From contig JAWKNA010000003.1 in NCBI GenBank assembly GCA_041391925.1, forward strand, positions 372,001 to 436,000: a stretch of 64,000 nucleotides of DNA, read 5' to 3'. The stretch's first letter is position 1; each line of letters opens with the position of its first letter. Below, in pieces: positions 26,983 through 36,703 of this stretch. A program made the position numbers and the translations under genes. The notes under the pieces are model-generated. The model ran no database searches. It had not been told where the DNA came from and worked only from the letters and a program-made list of their open reading frames with translations. The DNA is from JBPOFM01 sp041391925. Its GTDB lineage: Bacteria; Bacteroidota; Bacteroidia; Flavobacteriales; Flavobacteriaceae.

Positions 26983-27743
26983 AATTCAAATATATCACCA
27001 TTTTGACATTAACGATTTTGGCAGTGCTCCTCATTTGCGAGCCATTTGTATATATATCATTTTGGTGGTATATCCTGCTATTTTCGGTTACCTTTTGGAT
27101 AATTGTGATAGGTAGTTTTTCCATGAGTTGGGGTTTGTTTTTAAAAGCAGTTACATCAAACCCGAAAATTTCAGGGAAAAAAATTGCCATCACATTTGAT
27201 GATGGACCAAATTTAAATTACACACCAAAAGTGTTGCAATTGCTGAAGGATTATGACGCTAGAGCAACTTTTTTCTGCATTGGAAAACAGGTAAAAAAAC
27301 ATCCCGAGCTCTTAAAATCAATTGTTTCTGAAGGTCACGGAATTGCCAATCATTCGTATTCGCATAGTGTGACTATTGATTTTAAATCGACCGAAGAATG
27401 GCTCACGGAGTTGAAAAACACAGATGAGGCTATTTTTAATGTTACGGGGCTAAAAACCAATCTGTTTCGTCCGCCTTTTGGTGTCACCACACCGCAATTG
27501 GCAAAAGCCTTGAAAATTACTGGCCACAAGGCTATTGGCTGGAACATTCGTTCATTCGATACTGCCATCAAAAACTCTAAAACCATTGTAAAACGCATCA
27601 CCAAGAAGATTCATCCTGGTGCCGTCATTTTGCTTCACGACAACCACGACCGCGTGGAAATGGTTTTGGAACAGTTGTTGCAATTCCTGAAAACCAACGA
27701 CTATCAAATGGTCACCATTAAAGATTTGTTAGATGAGAAATAA
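26976..27743 (+). CDS. Polysaccharide deacetylase (NodB-homology) with N-terminal TM
   Basis: A 255-residue protein: two hydrophobic segments at about 8-25 and 30-50, then a CE4 NodB domain with AITFDDGPN (catalytic Asp and metal Asp), IANHSYSHS (metal His pair), FRPPFG and VILLHDNHDR. It probably removes an acetyl group from a sugar at the membrane. In aryl-polyene or flexirubin clusters its target could be a sugar or lipid head group carrying the pigment; this is inference. It overlaps both neighbours. Confidence 0.82.
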   Translation: MLKFKYITILTLTILAVLLICEPFVYISFWWYILLFSVTFWIIVIGSFSMSWGLFLKAVTSNPKISGKKIAITFDDGPNLNYTPKVLQLLKDYDARATFFCIGKQVKKHPELLKSIVSEGHGIANHSYSHSVTIDFKSTEEWLTELKNTDEAIFNVTGLKTNLFRPPFGVTTPQLAKALKITGHKAIGWNIRSFDTAIKNSKTIVKRITKKIHPGAVILLHDNHDRVEMVLEQLLQFLKTNDYQMVTIKDLLDEK

Positions 27744-28359
27744 GATGTCCTTTGTTATCGTGTTTTTAGTTGCCATTGTGGGATTTTCGCAGACCAAACT
27801 TTCTGAAGGCGAACAAAAAATATTCAAACAAAACGTGTTGAAAACAGCGCAATCTACTAAAAGCATCCAAAGTAATTTTATACAGACCAAACATTTGAGT
27901 GTGCTGGAAAACAACATTGTTTCGGAGGGAAAACTGTATTTCAAGGCACCCAACTTGGTAAAATGGGAATACATTACGCCTTATAAAAATAGTGCTGTTT
28001 TTAAAAATGAAACGCTTTTGGTGAACAATGAAGGGAAAAAAGACGAAATGGATTTAAGGGCCAATCGATTGTTCAAAAGCCTGAACTCACTTATTATCAA
28101 CAGCATCAAAGGCGATATGTTTGACGATACGCAATTTGACATTTCGTATTTTGGAACGGCGAATGGTTATTTAGTAAAATTCATTCCCAAGGACAAACGT
28201 TTGAAAAAATTCATTGCTTCTTTTGAATTATTATTTGACAAGATGTCTGCACAAGTTATCCAGGTGAAACTTATTGAACCCAATAATGACCACACAGTTA
28301 TCGAGTTTAAAGACAAACAATTGAATAGTAATATTGCCGATTCAATTTTTACAAATTAA
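27733..28359 (+). CDS. LolA-like periplasmic lipid carrier protein
   Basis: A 208-residue protein with an N-terminal signal peptide (MRNKMSFVIVFLVAIVGFSQ) and the LolA/LppC-type pattern: IQSNFIQTKHLS, a beta-rich middle with SEGKLYFKAPNLVKWEY, and VKFIPKDKRLKKFI. LolA folds bind lipid moieties in the periplasm. Such genes are standard in aryl-polyene clusters, and it probably ferries the polyene lipid to the outer membrane. It lies in the operon directly after the deacetylase. Confidence 0.82.
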   Translation: MRNKMSFVIVFLVAIVGFSQTKLSEGEQKIFKQNVLKTAQSTKSIQSNFIQTKHLSVLENNIVSEGKLYFKAPNLVKWEYITPYKNSAVFKNETLLVNNEGKKDEMDLRANRLFKSLNSLIINSIKGDMFDDTQFDISYFGTANGYLVKFIPKDKRLKKFIASFELLFDKMSAQVIQVKLIEPNNDHTVIEFKDKQLNSNIADSIFTN

Positions 28360-28362
28360 TCG

Positions 28363-28749
28363 ATGGTGCTGGACGATTTTTATACCGTTATGGAAAGTAA
28401 ACTTCTAGAAGGGCAGCTTCTAACGGTAAAAGTAAAAATTCATGAGGAACACACTGTTTTTAATGGGCATTTTCCAAATTTTCCTGTAGTGCCCGGTGTG
28501 GCAATGCTCCAAATCATTAAAAATATACTGGAGAAGCATCTGCAACAAACCCTTTTTTTGAAAAGTTCATCTTCGATTAAATTTCTATCCTTGGTAAATC
28601 CTCATAAAGAAAATATCCTTTTTTTTGGCATACATTACACTATGGAAAACGAAGTGATAAACGTAAAAACAAGCACTTCTTTTAAAGACGGAAGAGCAGT
28701 ATTGAAATGTAATACTACCTTTGTAAAAAATAACCCCACGAAACGCTAG
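28363..28749 (+). CDS. Second dehydratase-like hotdog protein (ApeI-like)
   Basis: A 128-residue hotdog protein with GHFPNFPVVPGVAMLQIIKNI. The FabZ His is kept, but the residue aligned with its catalytic Glu appears to be Gln, as often seen in ApeI-type dehydratases. It may form a heterodimer with the dehydratase at 20810. It starts 3 bp after the LolA-like gene and ends 1 bp before the glycosyltransferase gene. Confidence 0.7.
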   Translation: MVLDDFYTVMESKLLEGQLLTVKVKIHEEHTVFNGHFPNFPVVPGVAMLQIIKNILEKHLQQTLFLKSSSSIKFLSLVNPHKENILFFGIHYTMENEVINVKTSTSFKDGRAVLKCNTTFVKNNPTKR

Positions 28750-28750
28750 A

Positions 28751-29947
28751 ATGGAGCTTAACGACGTCAAATCAAAATTTAAAGTCTATAAGTGTTGCGT
28801 GGTACTTCCAACATATAACAATCCTAAAACTTTAAAGCTGGTTATTGATGGAATTATGGCATATACGAAGGAAATTATTGTAGTAAATGATGGTTCTACC
28901 GATGAAACATCTACAATTTTAAATCAATACCCAGACATCATTACCTTGCACCAACCAAAAAATACCGGGAAAGGGCATGCGCTAAAAACGGGGTTTCGCT
29001 ATGCCGTGTCATTGGGTTATCAATATGCAATTACCTTAGACACCGACGGGCAACATTTCCCAAAGGATATTCCTAATTTTATAAGGGCATTGGATGCTTC
29101 GGAAAACAAAAACATCCTGATTATTGGCGACCGTAACATGAACGAAGCAGACGTCTTGGCTCGAAGCGCTAGAGGCAACCGCGTGTCTACGTATTGGATG
29201 AAAGCGGCCACAGGTCTAAAATTGAAAGATTCACAATCAGGTTTTAGGCTCTACCCCATCAAACGGATGAATCGCATCCGGTTTATGAACGCCACCAAAA
29301 AATTTGAATTTGAAATTGAGGCCATTGTTAAATCCTATTGGGCAGGGATTGACATCGTACATGTGCCTATTGAAGTGCTATACGATATGAAGGAGCGCGT
29401 GTCTCACTTTCGACCGTTTATGGACATAGCCAGGATGGTAATTCTCTATATCTGGTTTTTGTTGGTACGCCTGTTTGTCATCATGCCTCGTGATGGATAT
29501 CGTAACTTTAGAAAAAAAGGGCTCAAAAGATTTCTGATGGAGGACCTTTTAAGAAATCAGGATTCCCCAAAAAAGAAAGCGCTCTCCATAGCTCTTGGGG
29601 TTTTTATCGGTTTCTCGCCACTTTGGGGTTTCCATACTATCCTTGTCCTTTTTTGTGCCCTTGCAATGAATCTCAACAAAGTCATTGCATTTGCATTTTC
29701 CAATATCAGTCTACCACCATTAATTCCCTTTGTATTGCTATTGAGTTTGCAAACCGGAAATTGGGTTTTGGGCATTGACACAGACTACGAACTAAATGCC
29801 ATTTTACATAATTTTGACATTCTGGAAAACCTTAAATCTTACCTCATCGGAAGTCTTTTATTATCGACTTTTGGTGCAATAGCGTTCGGATGTGTCGGAT
29901 ACGTGTTGTTTTCTGTATTTGATACAAATCATAAAACCGGTTTATGA
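28751..29947 (+). CDS. Family 2 glycosyltransferase fused to a DUF2062 membrane domain
   Basis: A 398-residue protein. Residues 15-235 form a GT-A domain with CVVLPTYNNPKTLK, VVNDGSTDETS and the metal motif LDTDGQHFP. A DUF2062 domain with two or three TM helices (about 275-390, GFSPLWGFHTILVLF) follows. This fusion is typical of aryl-polyene and flexirubin clusters, where it may glycosylate the carrier lipid. It is translationally coupled to the MMPL gene (4-bp overlap). Confidence 0.85.
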   Translation: MELNDVKSKFKVYKCCVVLPTYNNPKTLKLVIDGIMAYTKEIIVVNDGSTDETSTILNQYPDIITLHQPKNTGKGHALKTGFRYAVSLGYQYAITLDTDGQHFPKDIPNFIRALDASENKNILIIGDRNMNEADVLARSARGNRVSTYWMKAATGLKLKDSQSGFRLYPIKRMNRIRFMNATKKFEFEIEAIVKSYWAGIDIVHVPIEVLYDMKERVSHFRPFMDIARMVILYIWFLLVRLFVIMPRDGYRNFRKKGLKRFLMEDLLRNQDSPKKKALSIALGVFIGFSPLWGFHTILVLFCALAMNLNKVIAFAFSNISLPPLIPFVLLLSLQTGNWVLGIDTDYELNAILHNFDILENLKSYLIGSLLLSTFGAIAFGCVGYVLFSVFDTNHKTGL

Positions 29948-32382
29948 TTAAGCTCTTGAACTTCATATTTCAATCGCTACAAAAGCAAAAACGACTATTT
30001 TTTATCGGGTTGATGGTCCTTTTTGGAGCTTTGATGTGGATGGCTTCAAGGATAGAGTTCGATGAAGACATTTCCAAATTGATTCCTATGAATCCTGATA
30101 ACGTCCAACTTCAAAGAGTATTGAAGACAGCTCAATTCAGTGATAAAATCATCATCAACATTCAACGACGGAAACAGGGTTCTTTGGAGGATATGACGGA
30201 TTATGCGCAGGATTTGTTGGATAGTCTGTCTGAAAAATCAACCGATTATATTAAAAATATTCAAGGTAAGATTGAAGACGAAACGATTTTTGAAACACTG
30301 AATTTTGCTTTTGAAAATGCGCCATTGTTTCTTTCGCCAAATGATTACCAAACGCTTTCTAACAGAACCCGAAAGGATTCCATTGAAAAAATCATCGAGG
30401 CTAATTATAAAACTCTCGCCTCACCCTCTGGAATAGTTGCCAAACAAACTATCGTCAAAGATCCATTGGGAGTTTCTATTTTGGCTTTGCAACATTTAAA
30501 GCAATTGGGATTTAATGATGGATTTGAACTGAGGGATGGTTTTTTGACCAGTAAAGACGGACAACATATTTTGCTGTTTATCACACCAACTTATAAATCT
30601 AGCCAGACAAATGAAAATGCAGTTTTAGCAGAACAATTGTACCGATTTCAGGACGCTTTGAATGCCGAATACATAGAACGAGTATATAGCGAAGCCTTCG
30701 GCGGAAGCCTGATAGCCGTTGCCAATGCTCAACAAATCAAAACGGACATCCAACTCACTGTAACCATTGCCGTGCTGGCATTGTTGATTTTATTAATTGT
30801 TTTCTACCGAAAGTTTACAATTCCACTTATTTTATTGGTACCAACGGTTTTCGGTGGATTGTTGGCACTTGCATTGCTCTCACAAATTCGAACAAATATT
30901 TCGGCCATTTCATTGGGAATTGGTGCCGTACTCTTAGGTGTAACCCTTGATTATTCGCTACATATTTTGACTCACATTCGAAATAACGACACTAATGAAG
31001 AACTGTATGCTGACGTCGCCAATCCTATTTTAATGAGCAGTCTCACTACGGCACTCGCTTTTCTATGTTTATTGTTTATCGACTCACAAGCATTACAGGA
31101 TTTGGGCATATTCGCTTCGGTAAGTGTGCTCAGTGCTTCAGTTTTTGCATTGGTGTTTATTCCTCAAGTATATCAAGGGAAAGCTGTTTCATCTCGTAGT
31201 AAAAAGACACTTATTGATGGTATTGCCCAGTATCAATTTCATCAAAATAAATGGCTCATTGGAAGTTTGGCAGTATTGCTTGTTGTAAGTGCGATTACTT
31301 ATAGCAAAGTGACATTCAACAATGATATTTCTAAACTAAATTATGAACCCAAGCACTTAAAAACGGCAGAAACCAATCTTGACAAACTCACTAACGAGCA
31401 ATCAAAATCTTTATACATCATTGGATATGGCAACACATTGCAACAAACATTGGAAACGAATGATACCATTTTTAATCGTTTAAAAGAGCTGGAAAATTCA
31501 AAGGAACTTATCAGTTATAATTCAATTGGGTCTTTGGTGACTTCTGAAGCATCACAGCAACAAAAAATCGAGACTTGGAACAACTTTTGGACCACAGATA
31601 AAAAGATTCAAACTGAACAATTTCTCGAAGAAAGCGGTCAAAAGGTGGGGTTTAAATCAAATAGCTTTCAGAAATTTAATGCACTTTTGAATAAGGATTT
31701 TAAGCCATTGGGCTTAAAAGGTTTTAAAGCGCTCAACTTCCCTTTGGAAGATTTTATCACATCGTCTGACGATTTTCACACCATCACATCTGTGGCAAAA
31801 GTTGAAGACGCGCAGATTCTGAGAGTAAAAGAAGCCTTTAAAAACTCGGAAAACACTTTGGTCATAGACCGTCAAAACCTCAACGAAACCTTATTGGGAC
31901 ATTTAAAATCAGATTTCAACAAATTGATTGGCTATTGCTTTGTGGTTGTACTTTTATTGTTGTTTCTGTTTTATAGGAATATTAAACTTACTTTAATAAC
32001 AATCCTGCCAATTATCATTACCTGGTTTCTGACCATTGGAATGATTGGAGTATTCGGGATGGAATTCAATATCTTCAGTATGTTAATATCTACTTTTATC
32101 TTCGGATTGGGTGTTGATTACAGTATTTTTATGACCAATGGTTTGCTAAGACAATATCAAAGTGCCAAAGAAAACATTTTGACCACGCATAAAACATCGG
32201 TCGTTTTATCAGTGCTGACCACAATTTTAGGTATTGGCGTGTTGATAGTTGCAAAGCATCCTGCTTTGTATTCCATTTCAATAGTGTCCATGATTGGAAT
32301 TTTTAGTGCTATGTTAATTGCGTTTACGATTCAGCCGTTGTTGTTTAAACTTCTTATTTTTGACAAGAAGCCTCAAGAGTAA
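29944..32382 (+). CDS. MMPL/RND-family exporter
   Basis: An 812-residue inner-membrane transporter with two repeats: one TM at about 15-33, a periplasmic domain to about 270, five TM helices to about 410, then TM, a second periplasmic domain (460-660) and five further TM helices. Sterol-sensing-domain-like motifs GIGAVLLGVTLDYSLHIL and FGLGVDYSIFM hold the proton-relay Asp pairs. It probably exports the polyene lipid across the inner membrane to the LolA-like carrier. It is encoded directly downstream of the GT2-DUF2062 gene. Confidence 0.9.
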   Translation: MIKLLNFIFQSLQKQKRLFFIGLMVLFGALMWMASRIEFDEDISKLIPMNPDNVQLQRVLKTAQFSDKIIINIQRRKQGSLEDMTDYAQDLLDSLSEKSTDYIKNIQGKIEDETIFETLNFAFENAPLFLSPNDYQTLSNRTRKDSIEKIIEANYKTLASPSGIVAKQTIVKDPLGVSILALQHLKQLGFNDGFELRDGFLTSKDGQHILLFITPTYKSSQTNENAVLAEQLYRFQDALNAEYIERVYSEAFGGSLIAVANAQQIKTDIQLTVTIAVLALLILLIVFYRKFTIPLILLVPTVFGGLLALALLSQIRTNISAISLGIGAVLLGVTLDYSLHILTHIRNNDTNEELYADVANPILMSSLTTALAFLCLLFIDSQALQDLGIFASVSVLSASVFALVFIPQVYQGKAVSSRSKKTLIDGIAQYQFHQNKWLIGSLAVLLVVSAITYSKVTFNNDISKLNYEPKHLKTAETNLDKLTNEQSKSLYIIGYGNTLQQTLETNDTIFNRLKELENSKELISYNSIGSLVTSEASQQQKIETWNNFWTTDKKIQTEQFLEESGQKVGFKSNSFQKFNALLNKDFKPLGLKGFKALNFPLEDFITSSDDFHTITSVAKVEDAQILRVKEAFKNSENTLVIDRQNLNETLLGHLKSDFNKLIGYCFVVVLLLLFLFYRNIKLTLITILPIIITWFLTIGMIGVFGMEFNIFSMLISTFIFGLGVDYSIFMTNGLLRQYQSAKENILTTHKTSVVLSVLTTILGIGVLIVAKHPALYSISIVSMIGIFSAMLIAFTIQPLLFKLLIFDKKPQE

Positions 32383-32385
32383 TTT

Positions 32386-33270
32386 ATGGGAACAATTAAA
32401 ACCACACCTATTGAACGTATCAAATCCATCAGCAAGACAGATTTTATTGAGCGTTATTACAAGCCTCAAAAACCCGTGCTTATTGAGGATTTGACCAAAG
32501 AGTGGCCTGCTTTTAAGAAGTGGAATCTCGACTATATTCAAAGCTTGGCGGGCGACCAAATCGTGCCACTATACAATAATGAGCCTACAAAAGGCAGACA
32601 AAACTCCGTGGTGCCTGCAAAAAAAATGAAGCTCTATGACTACATCCAAATTCTAAAAACACAACCAACGGATTTGCGAATGTTTTTCTACAACGTGCTT
32701 CAAAAAATGCCAGAATTGACTAGGGATTTTAGCTATCCGGATATTGGTTTACAATTCTTTAAAAAACTTCCTGTGATGTTTTTTGGAGGGAAAGGCTCTA
32801 AAGTATTGGCACATTATGATATGGATTTGGCAGATTTACTCCACGTGCATTTTCATGGCAATAAACACGTCACCCTATTCGCCCCAGACCAAGCGAAACA
32901 TCTCTACAAAGTCCCCTTTACAGTTCATAATTTGGAAACCATCGATATGGATAATCCGGATTTTGAAAACTATCCAGCCTTACAAAATGCCCAAGGTATT
33001 TCCATACAAATGAAGCACGGTGATGCGCTTTATATGCCCAGCGGATATTGGCATTATATTACTTATGATGACGGTGGGTTTTCCATCACTTTGCGTGCCT
33101 TTCCTCGCAAACCACTGCGGTTGGCAAAACTTTTTAAAAATATTGTGTTCATGCGAACGTTTGAGAATATGATGCGTCGTATTATGGGCCAAAATTGGGT
33201 AGATTACAAAGAAACTAAAATGGTAGAACGCATGAACCGCAACTATAAAATACACGAACAACGTGGGTAA
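32386..33270 (+). CDS. JmjC/cupin-like Fe(II)-dependent oxygenase
   Basis: A 294-residue cupin_8/JmjC-type protein. The metal motif HYDMDLADLLHVHFHG (His-x-Asp) is near residue 141, and the distal His is in ALYMPSGYWHYI. The family uses 2-oxoglutarate to hydroxylate proteins or small molecules. In the pigment operon it could hydroxylate the aryl or acyl product; a protein target is the alternative. It lies 3 bp after the MMPL gene and overlaps the C45 gene by 8 bp. Confidence 0.78.
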   Translation: MGTIKTTPIERIKSISKTDFIERYYKPQKPVLIEDLTKEWPAFKKWNLDYIQSLAGDQIVPLYNNEPTKGRQNSVVPAKKMKLYDYIQILKTQPTDLRMFFYNVLQKMPELTRDFSYPDIGLQFFKKLPVMFFGGKGSKVLAHYDMDLADLLHVHFHGNKHVTLFAPDQAKHLYKVPFTVHNLETIDMDNPDFENYPALQNAQGISIQMKHGDALYMPSGYWHYITYDDGGFSITLRAFPRKPLRLAKLFKNIVFMRTFENMMRRIMGQNWVDYKETKMVERMNRNYKIHEQRG

Positions 33271-34942
33271 AATATATTACATATGTCGCCTATCAGTGCT
33301 ATGTTTTGTGGCGGTCTTATGCAATTCCTGTGGTATCAATAAGTCCCTCCACAACCTTCCGGACATTTCAGAATATAATGCAACCATCCCAAAAAGAGTC
33401 AAAATAAACGATTCCACATATACGGCTGGCAACAATTTCCTCACCAAAAACAAACAGGGCCAATGGGAACTTTATGTAGAAGGTGACCCGTTGGAAATTG
33501 GCCTCTTGACAGGCAGCCTCACTCAAGAGTTGATGTACACCCAAGAAGAAGTCTTCTACAATAAAATAAATGACTTAGTCCCATCGGAAGGGAAACAGAA
33601 ATTCCTTCGCAAATTTCTTTCGTGGTACAATAGGAAAATGTACAAATATGTGCCCGAACAATACAAAGCAGAAATCTATGGTGTTTCTCGCTATGCTTCA
33701 GAAGATTTTGATGCTATTGCCCCGCCCTATTTGCGTTCGCTTTATTTACATGGGACACATGACATTGGGCATGCCTTACAAGATTTGGCTCTCGTGGGTT
33801 GCACATCTTTTGCCGCTTGGAACGATAATACCGCCGACGGCCACTTGCTTGTAGGCCGCAATTTTGACTTTTATGCAGGCGATGCATTCGCCAAAAACAA
33901 AATCATTGCCTTTGTCAATCCAACCAAAGGACATAAATTCATGTCCGTAACTTGGGGTGGTTTTATAGGGGTTGTCTCTGGAATGAACGAAAAAGGGCTC
34001 ACCATTACCATCAATGCTGGCAAGTCCAAAATTCCACTGGTAGCTAAAACCCCAATATCCATAGTCGCTCGTGAGATTCTGCAATATGCATCTACTATTG
34101 ATGAAGCCATCGCCATCGCCAAAAACCGCGAAGTTTTTGTCTCCGAAGCAATCATGGTTGGCAGTGCCATCGATCATAAAGCCGTATTGATAGAAGTGTC
34201 TCCCAACAACTTTGGTGTGTACAAGGTTGACAATAGCAACCAGCTTATCTGCGCCAACCATTTTCAAAGCGAGGCATTTAAAAACGACCGCCGAAATCTA
34301 AAAGCCATTGAAGATAGTCATTCGGAATATCGCTATGAGCGAATGGAAGAATTACTCTCTGAAGAACAAAAACTGACTCCTGAAAAAGCAGTGAGTATCT
34401 TAAGAAACAGGAACGGATTACAGGGTGAAGCCCTTGGATATGGCAACGAAAAGGCCATCAATCAACTCTTGGCACACCACAGCATCGTCTTTCAACCGGA
34501 AGAATTAAAAGTTTGGGTTTCTTCAAATCCATATCAATTGGGGGAATTTGTGGCTTACGATTTAAACGAAATCTTTAAATATAGAGAAGGGAACCCGTCT
34601 AGGTTTTCGCTATCCGATGGAGAAGCAACGATTGAAGAAGATCCATTTGTTCATACAGATGCTTTTCAAAACTATGAAGACTACCGAATTTTGGAGCGCA
34701 CCATGGAAGAAGCCATAGAAAATAAAAGTGCGGTAATCAAGGAGAATCTCAACGCGCTTATTGAGGATAATCCAAACTATTGGAAAGCGTATTATTTAGT
34801 GGGACAGTACCATTACCAACATAAAAACTATGTTGAGGCTTTAAAAAATTTCGAACTTGCTAATACTAAGTCTGTTACTACCGCGATAGATGCCAAAGAA
34901 TTACGTAAATTCATCAAAAAATCCAAACGAAAAATTAAGTGA
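33263..34942 (+). CDS. C45-type Ntn-hydrolase/acyltransferase lipoprotein
   Basis: A 559-residue lipoprotein: the N-terminal signal peptide ends at the lipobox LCNSC (Cys about 23). The main domain (120-450) resembles acyl-CoA:6-aminopenicillanate acyltransferase (peptidase C45), with the putative nucleophile Cys in ALVGCTSFAAW and GRNFDFYAGDAF after it. The last 50 residues look like a TPR pair. It starts with GTG 33263. It may form or cleave an amide or ester of the polyene at the cell envelope; this is inference from family and operon. Confidence 0.7.
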   Translation: MGKIYYICRLSVLCFVAVLCNSCGINKSLHNLPDISEYNATIPKRVKINDSTYTAGNNFLTKNKQGQWELYVEGDPLEIGLLTGSLTQELMYTQEEVFYNKINDLVPSEGKQKFLRKFLSWYNRKMYKYVPEQYKAEIYGVSRYASEDFDAIAPPYLRSLYLHGTHDIGHALQDLALVGCTSFAAWNDNTADGHLLVGRNFDFYAGDAFAKNKIIAFVNPTKGHKFMSVTWGGFIGVVSGMNEKGLTITINAGKSKIPLVAKTPISIVAREILQYASTIDEAIAIAKNREVFVSEAIMVGSAIDHKAVLIEVSPNNFGVYKVDNSNQLICANHFQSEAFKNDRRNLKAIEDSHSEYRYERMEELLSEEQKLTPEKAVSILRNRNGLQGEALGYGNEKAINQLLAHHSIVFQPEELKVWVSSNPYQLGEFVAYDLNEIFKYREGNPSRFSLSDGEATIEEDPFVHTDAFQNYEDYRILERTMEEAIENKSAVIKENLNALIEDNPNYWKAYYLVGQYHYQHKNYVEALKNFELANTKSVTTAIDAKELRKFIKKSKRKIK

Positions 34943-36228
34943 TGCATCCCGATATTGAATTTCAAACCCAAGAAACCATTAAGGCGTTCCAAGAAATGAA
35001 ATTGAAAAAAACGCTGAAATATCTCTCACAGCATTCACCTTTTTATCAACGCCTTTTCAAATCAAACAATTTCCAGATATCCGACATACAATTGCTGGAG
35101 GATTTGGTCAAGTTACCCACAACCTCCAAAGACGATTTACAAAAGCACAATGACGATTTCTTATGTGTCCCTAAACACAAAATTATCGACTACGTCACCA
35201 CCTCAGGAACTTTGGGGGCACCTGTAACCTTTGCCTTAACCGATAAAGATTTGGACCGATTGGCTTATAATGAGGCTGTTTCATTCGCGTCTACTGGGAT
35301 GGGCAGCAACGACACCATACAGCTTATGACTACCATGGACCGATGTTTTATGGCAGGACTCGCCTATTTTTTGGGAGCTAGAAAAGTGGGGGCAAGCATC
35401 GTCCGTGTAGGGGCTGGAGTACCCGAACTACAGTGGGATTCCATTCGGAGATTCAAACCTACCTATCTAATTTGTGTGCCTTCCTTCTTATTAAAATTGA
35501 TTGACCACGCACAACAAAACGATATTTCCATCAACGATAGCTCGGTAAAGGCAGCCATCTGCATCGGTGAGCCCATACGCAACTCGGATTTTTCCCTTAA
35601 TACCTTGGGACAAAACATAGCGGACACGTGGGACATTCAACTCTATTCTACCTACGCATCTACTGAAATGAGTACCGCCTTTACGGAATGTTCAGCACAA
35701 AAAGGCGGTCATTTACACCCAGACCTCATTATAGTGGAGATACTAGACGAACAGCAACAGCCTGTTGAAGAGGGCGAACTAGGCGAACTAACAATTACTA
35801 CCTTGGGCGTGGAGGCAATGCCGCTCTTGCGCTTCCGAACAGGAGATATGGTTCACGCACATCTAAATCCATGTGATTGCGGACGAAACACCCTTCGTTT
35901 AGGTCCCATTATGGGCCGCAAACAACAAATGATTAAATACAAAGGAACTACCCTTTATCCACCAGCTATAGTGGATATTCTCAACCAATTTCAAACATTG
36001 GAAGGCTTTGTAATTGAAATCAAGCACAACAACCAGGGCTTGGATGACCTCATTATCAAGGTGGCATGTGTCCATCCACCAGAACAATTTCTTCAAGACA
36101 TCCAAAACACTTTTAAATCAAAATTACGCGTGATTCCATCAATTGAATTGTGTGATTTGGTAACAATTCAAAAATTGCAGCGTTCAGGATTGGACCGAAA
36201 GACAAGATTGGTTATTGATAAAAGGTGA
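34942..36228 (+). CDS. AMP-forming acyl-CoA ligase-like enzyme (PaaK-type)
   Basis: A 428-residue ANL-superfamily enzyme resembling phenylacetate-CoA ligase. It has the P-loop-like VTTSGTLGAP, the YSTYASTEMSTAFTEC region, the ATP-binding LLRFRTGDMV and a C-terminal lid with MIKYKGTTLYPP. In this operon it should activate the aryl starter acid (4-coumarate from the ammonia-lyase) to load it on CoA or ACP. The ATG at 34942 overlaps the preceding stop (TGATG). It is the last cluster gene before the tRNA-borne element. Confidence 0.82.
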   Translation: MHPDIEFQTQETIKAFQEMKLKKTLKYLSQHSPFYQRLFKSNNFQISDIQLLEDLVKLPTTSKDDLQKHNDDFLCVPKHKIIDYVTTSGTLGAPVTFALTDKDLDRLAYNEAVSFASTGMGSNDTIQLMTTMDRCFMAGLAYFLGARKVGASIVRVGAGVPELQWDSIRRFKPTYLICVPSFLLKLIDHAQQNDISINDSSVKAAICIGEPIRNSDFSLNTLGQNIADTWDIQLYSTYASTEMSTAFTECSAQKGGHLHPDLIIVEILDEQQQPVEEGELGELTITTLGVEAMPLLRFRTGDMVHAHLNPCDCGRNTLRLGPIMGRKQQMIKYKGTTLYPPAIVDILNQFQTLEGFVIEIKHNNQGLDDLIIKVACVHPPEQFLQDIQNTFKSKLRVIPSIELCDLVTIQKLQRSGLDRKTRLVIDKR

Positions 36229-36515
36229 GGGATATTTAGAATCTTTTCAATGTTTTTATCATTTTGCTAGGAAATCATGTCATTTATTAAGATTCACTTT
36301 CAGCCTTGTTTTGGTTTACACTTATTATGGTTGTAAAACAACTGGAAAAAAGCATGAAATGAAAGTATTAAAATAAAAAACGGTAACATGTAAAATCCTC
36401 TATTGTATTGTAAACGGATCAATAGTCGTTCCATTATAAAAACCGATAAACGTTTCAGTATGTATTCTGTGAAAATAAAAAAGAGTTTTACAGAAATGTA
36501 AAACTCTTTTCATCT
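36229..36515. other. Intergenic region between pigment operon and tRNA fragment
   Basis: This chromosomal gap holds no supported gene. One start-less frame ending at 36376 reads like the tail of a lipoprotein signal peptide (lipobox-like YYGC) and may be a remnant. The right end holds the hairpin at 36479-36510. Confidence 0.5.
36479..36510 (-). terminator. Original terminator of the target tRNA
   Basis: A 14-bp perfect stem (AAAAGAGTTTTACA with TGTAAAACTCTTTT) around GAAA; on the minus strand it is followed by a T-rich run. It lies just beyond the detached tRNA 3' fragment, so before insertion it would have terminated the tRNA transcript. Confidence 0.75.
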
Positions 36516-36560
36516 GTGGTCCCACCTGGGCTCGAACCAGGGACCACCTGATTATGAGTC
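36516..36560 (-). pseudogene. Detached tRNA 3' fragment at the left end of the element (attL)
   Basis: 45 bp from the anticodon loop to the 3' end of the tRNA (minus strand) repeat the right-hand tRNA at 54480-54524 with two mismatches. The two mismatches are a compensating T-stem pair (C-G here, U-A in the intact tRNA). The fragment lacks the encoded CCA seen in the right copy (the minus strand here continues ACAG). It is therefore the displaced chromosomal half after integration. Confidence 0.85.
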
Positions 36561-36670
36561 TGTATCAAGATGCTTTCAGTTTGTAACAGTTGTTTTCAGA
36601 TGTTTGATTTTCAACTAATTATATTTTAGGTTGTTTTCTTTTGGTTTCAAATATTTACTAATTTTCTCTG

Positions 36671-36693
36671 AAATGTTTAACCTATGTTTAACC
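36671..36693 (+). repeat. Left copy of a 23-bp terminal direct repeat
   Basis: Holds two TGTTTAACC units 2 bp apart. An identical copy lies at 54409-54431 in the same orientation, just inside the right end. This is probably an arm-type binding site for the integrase or the excisionase-like HTH protein. Confidence 0.65.
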
Positions 36694-36703
36694 CAGATTT
36701 AAA

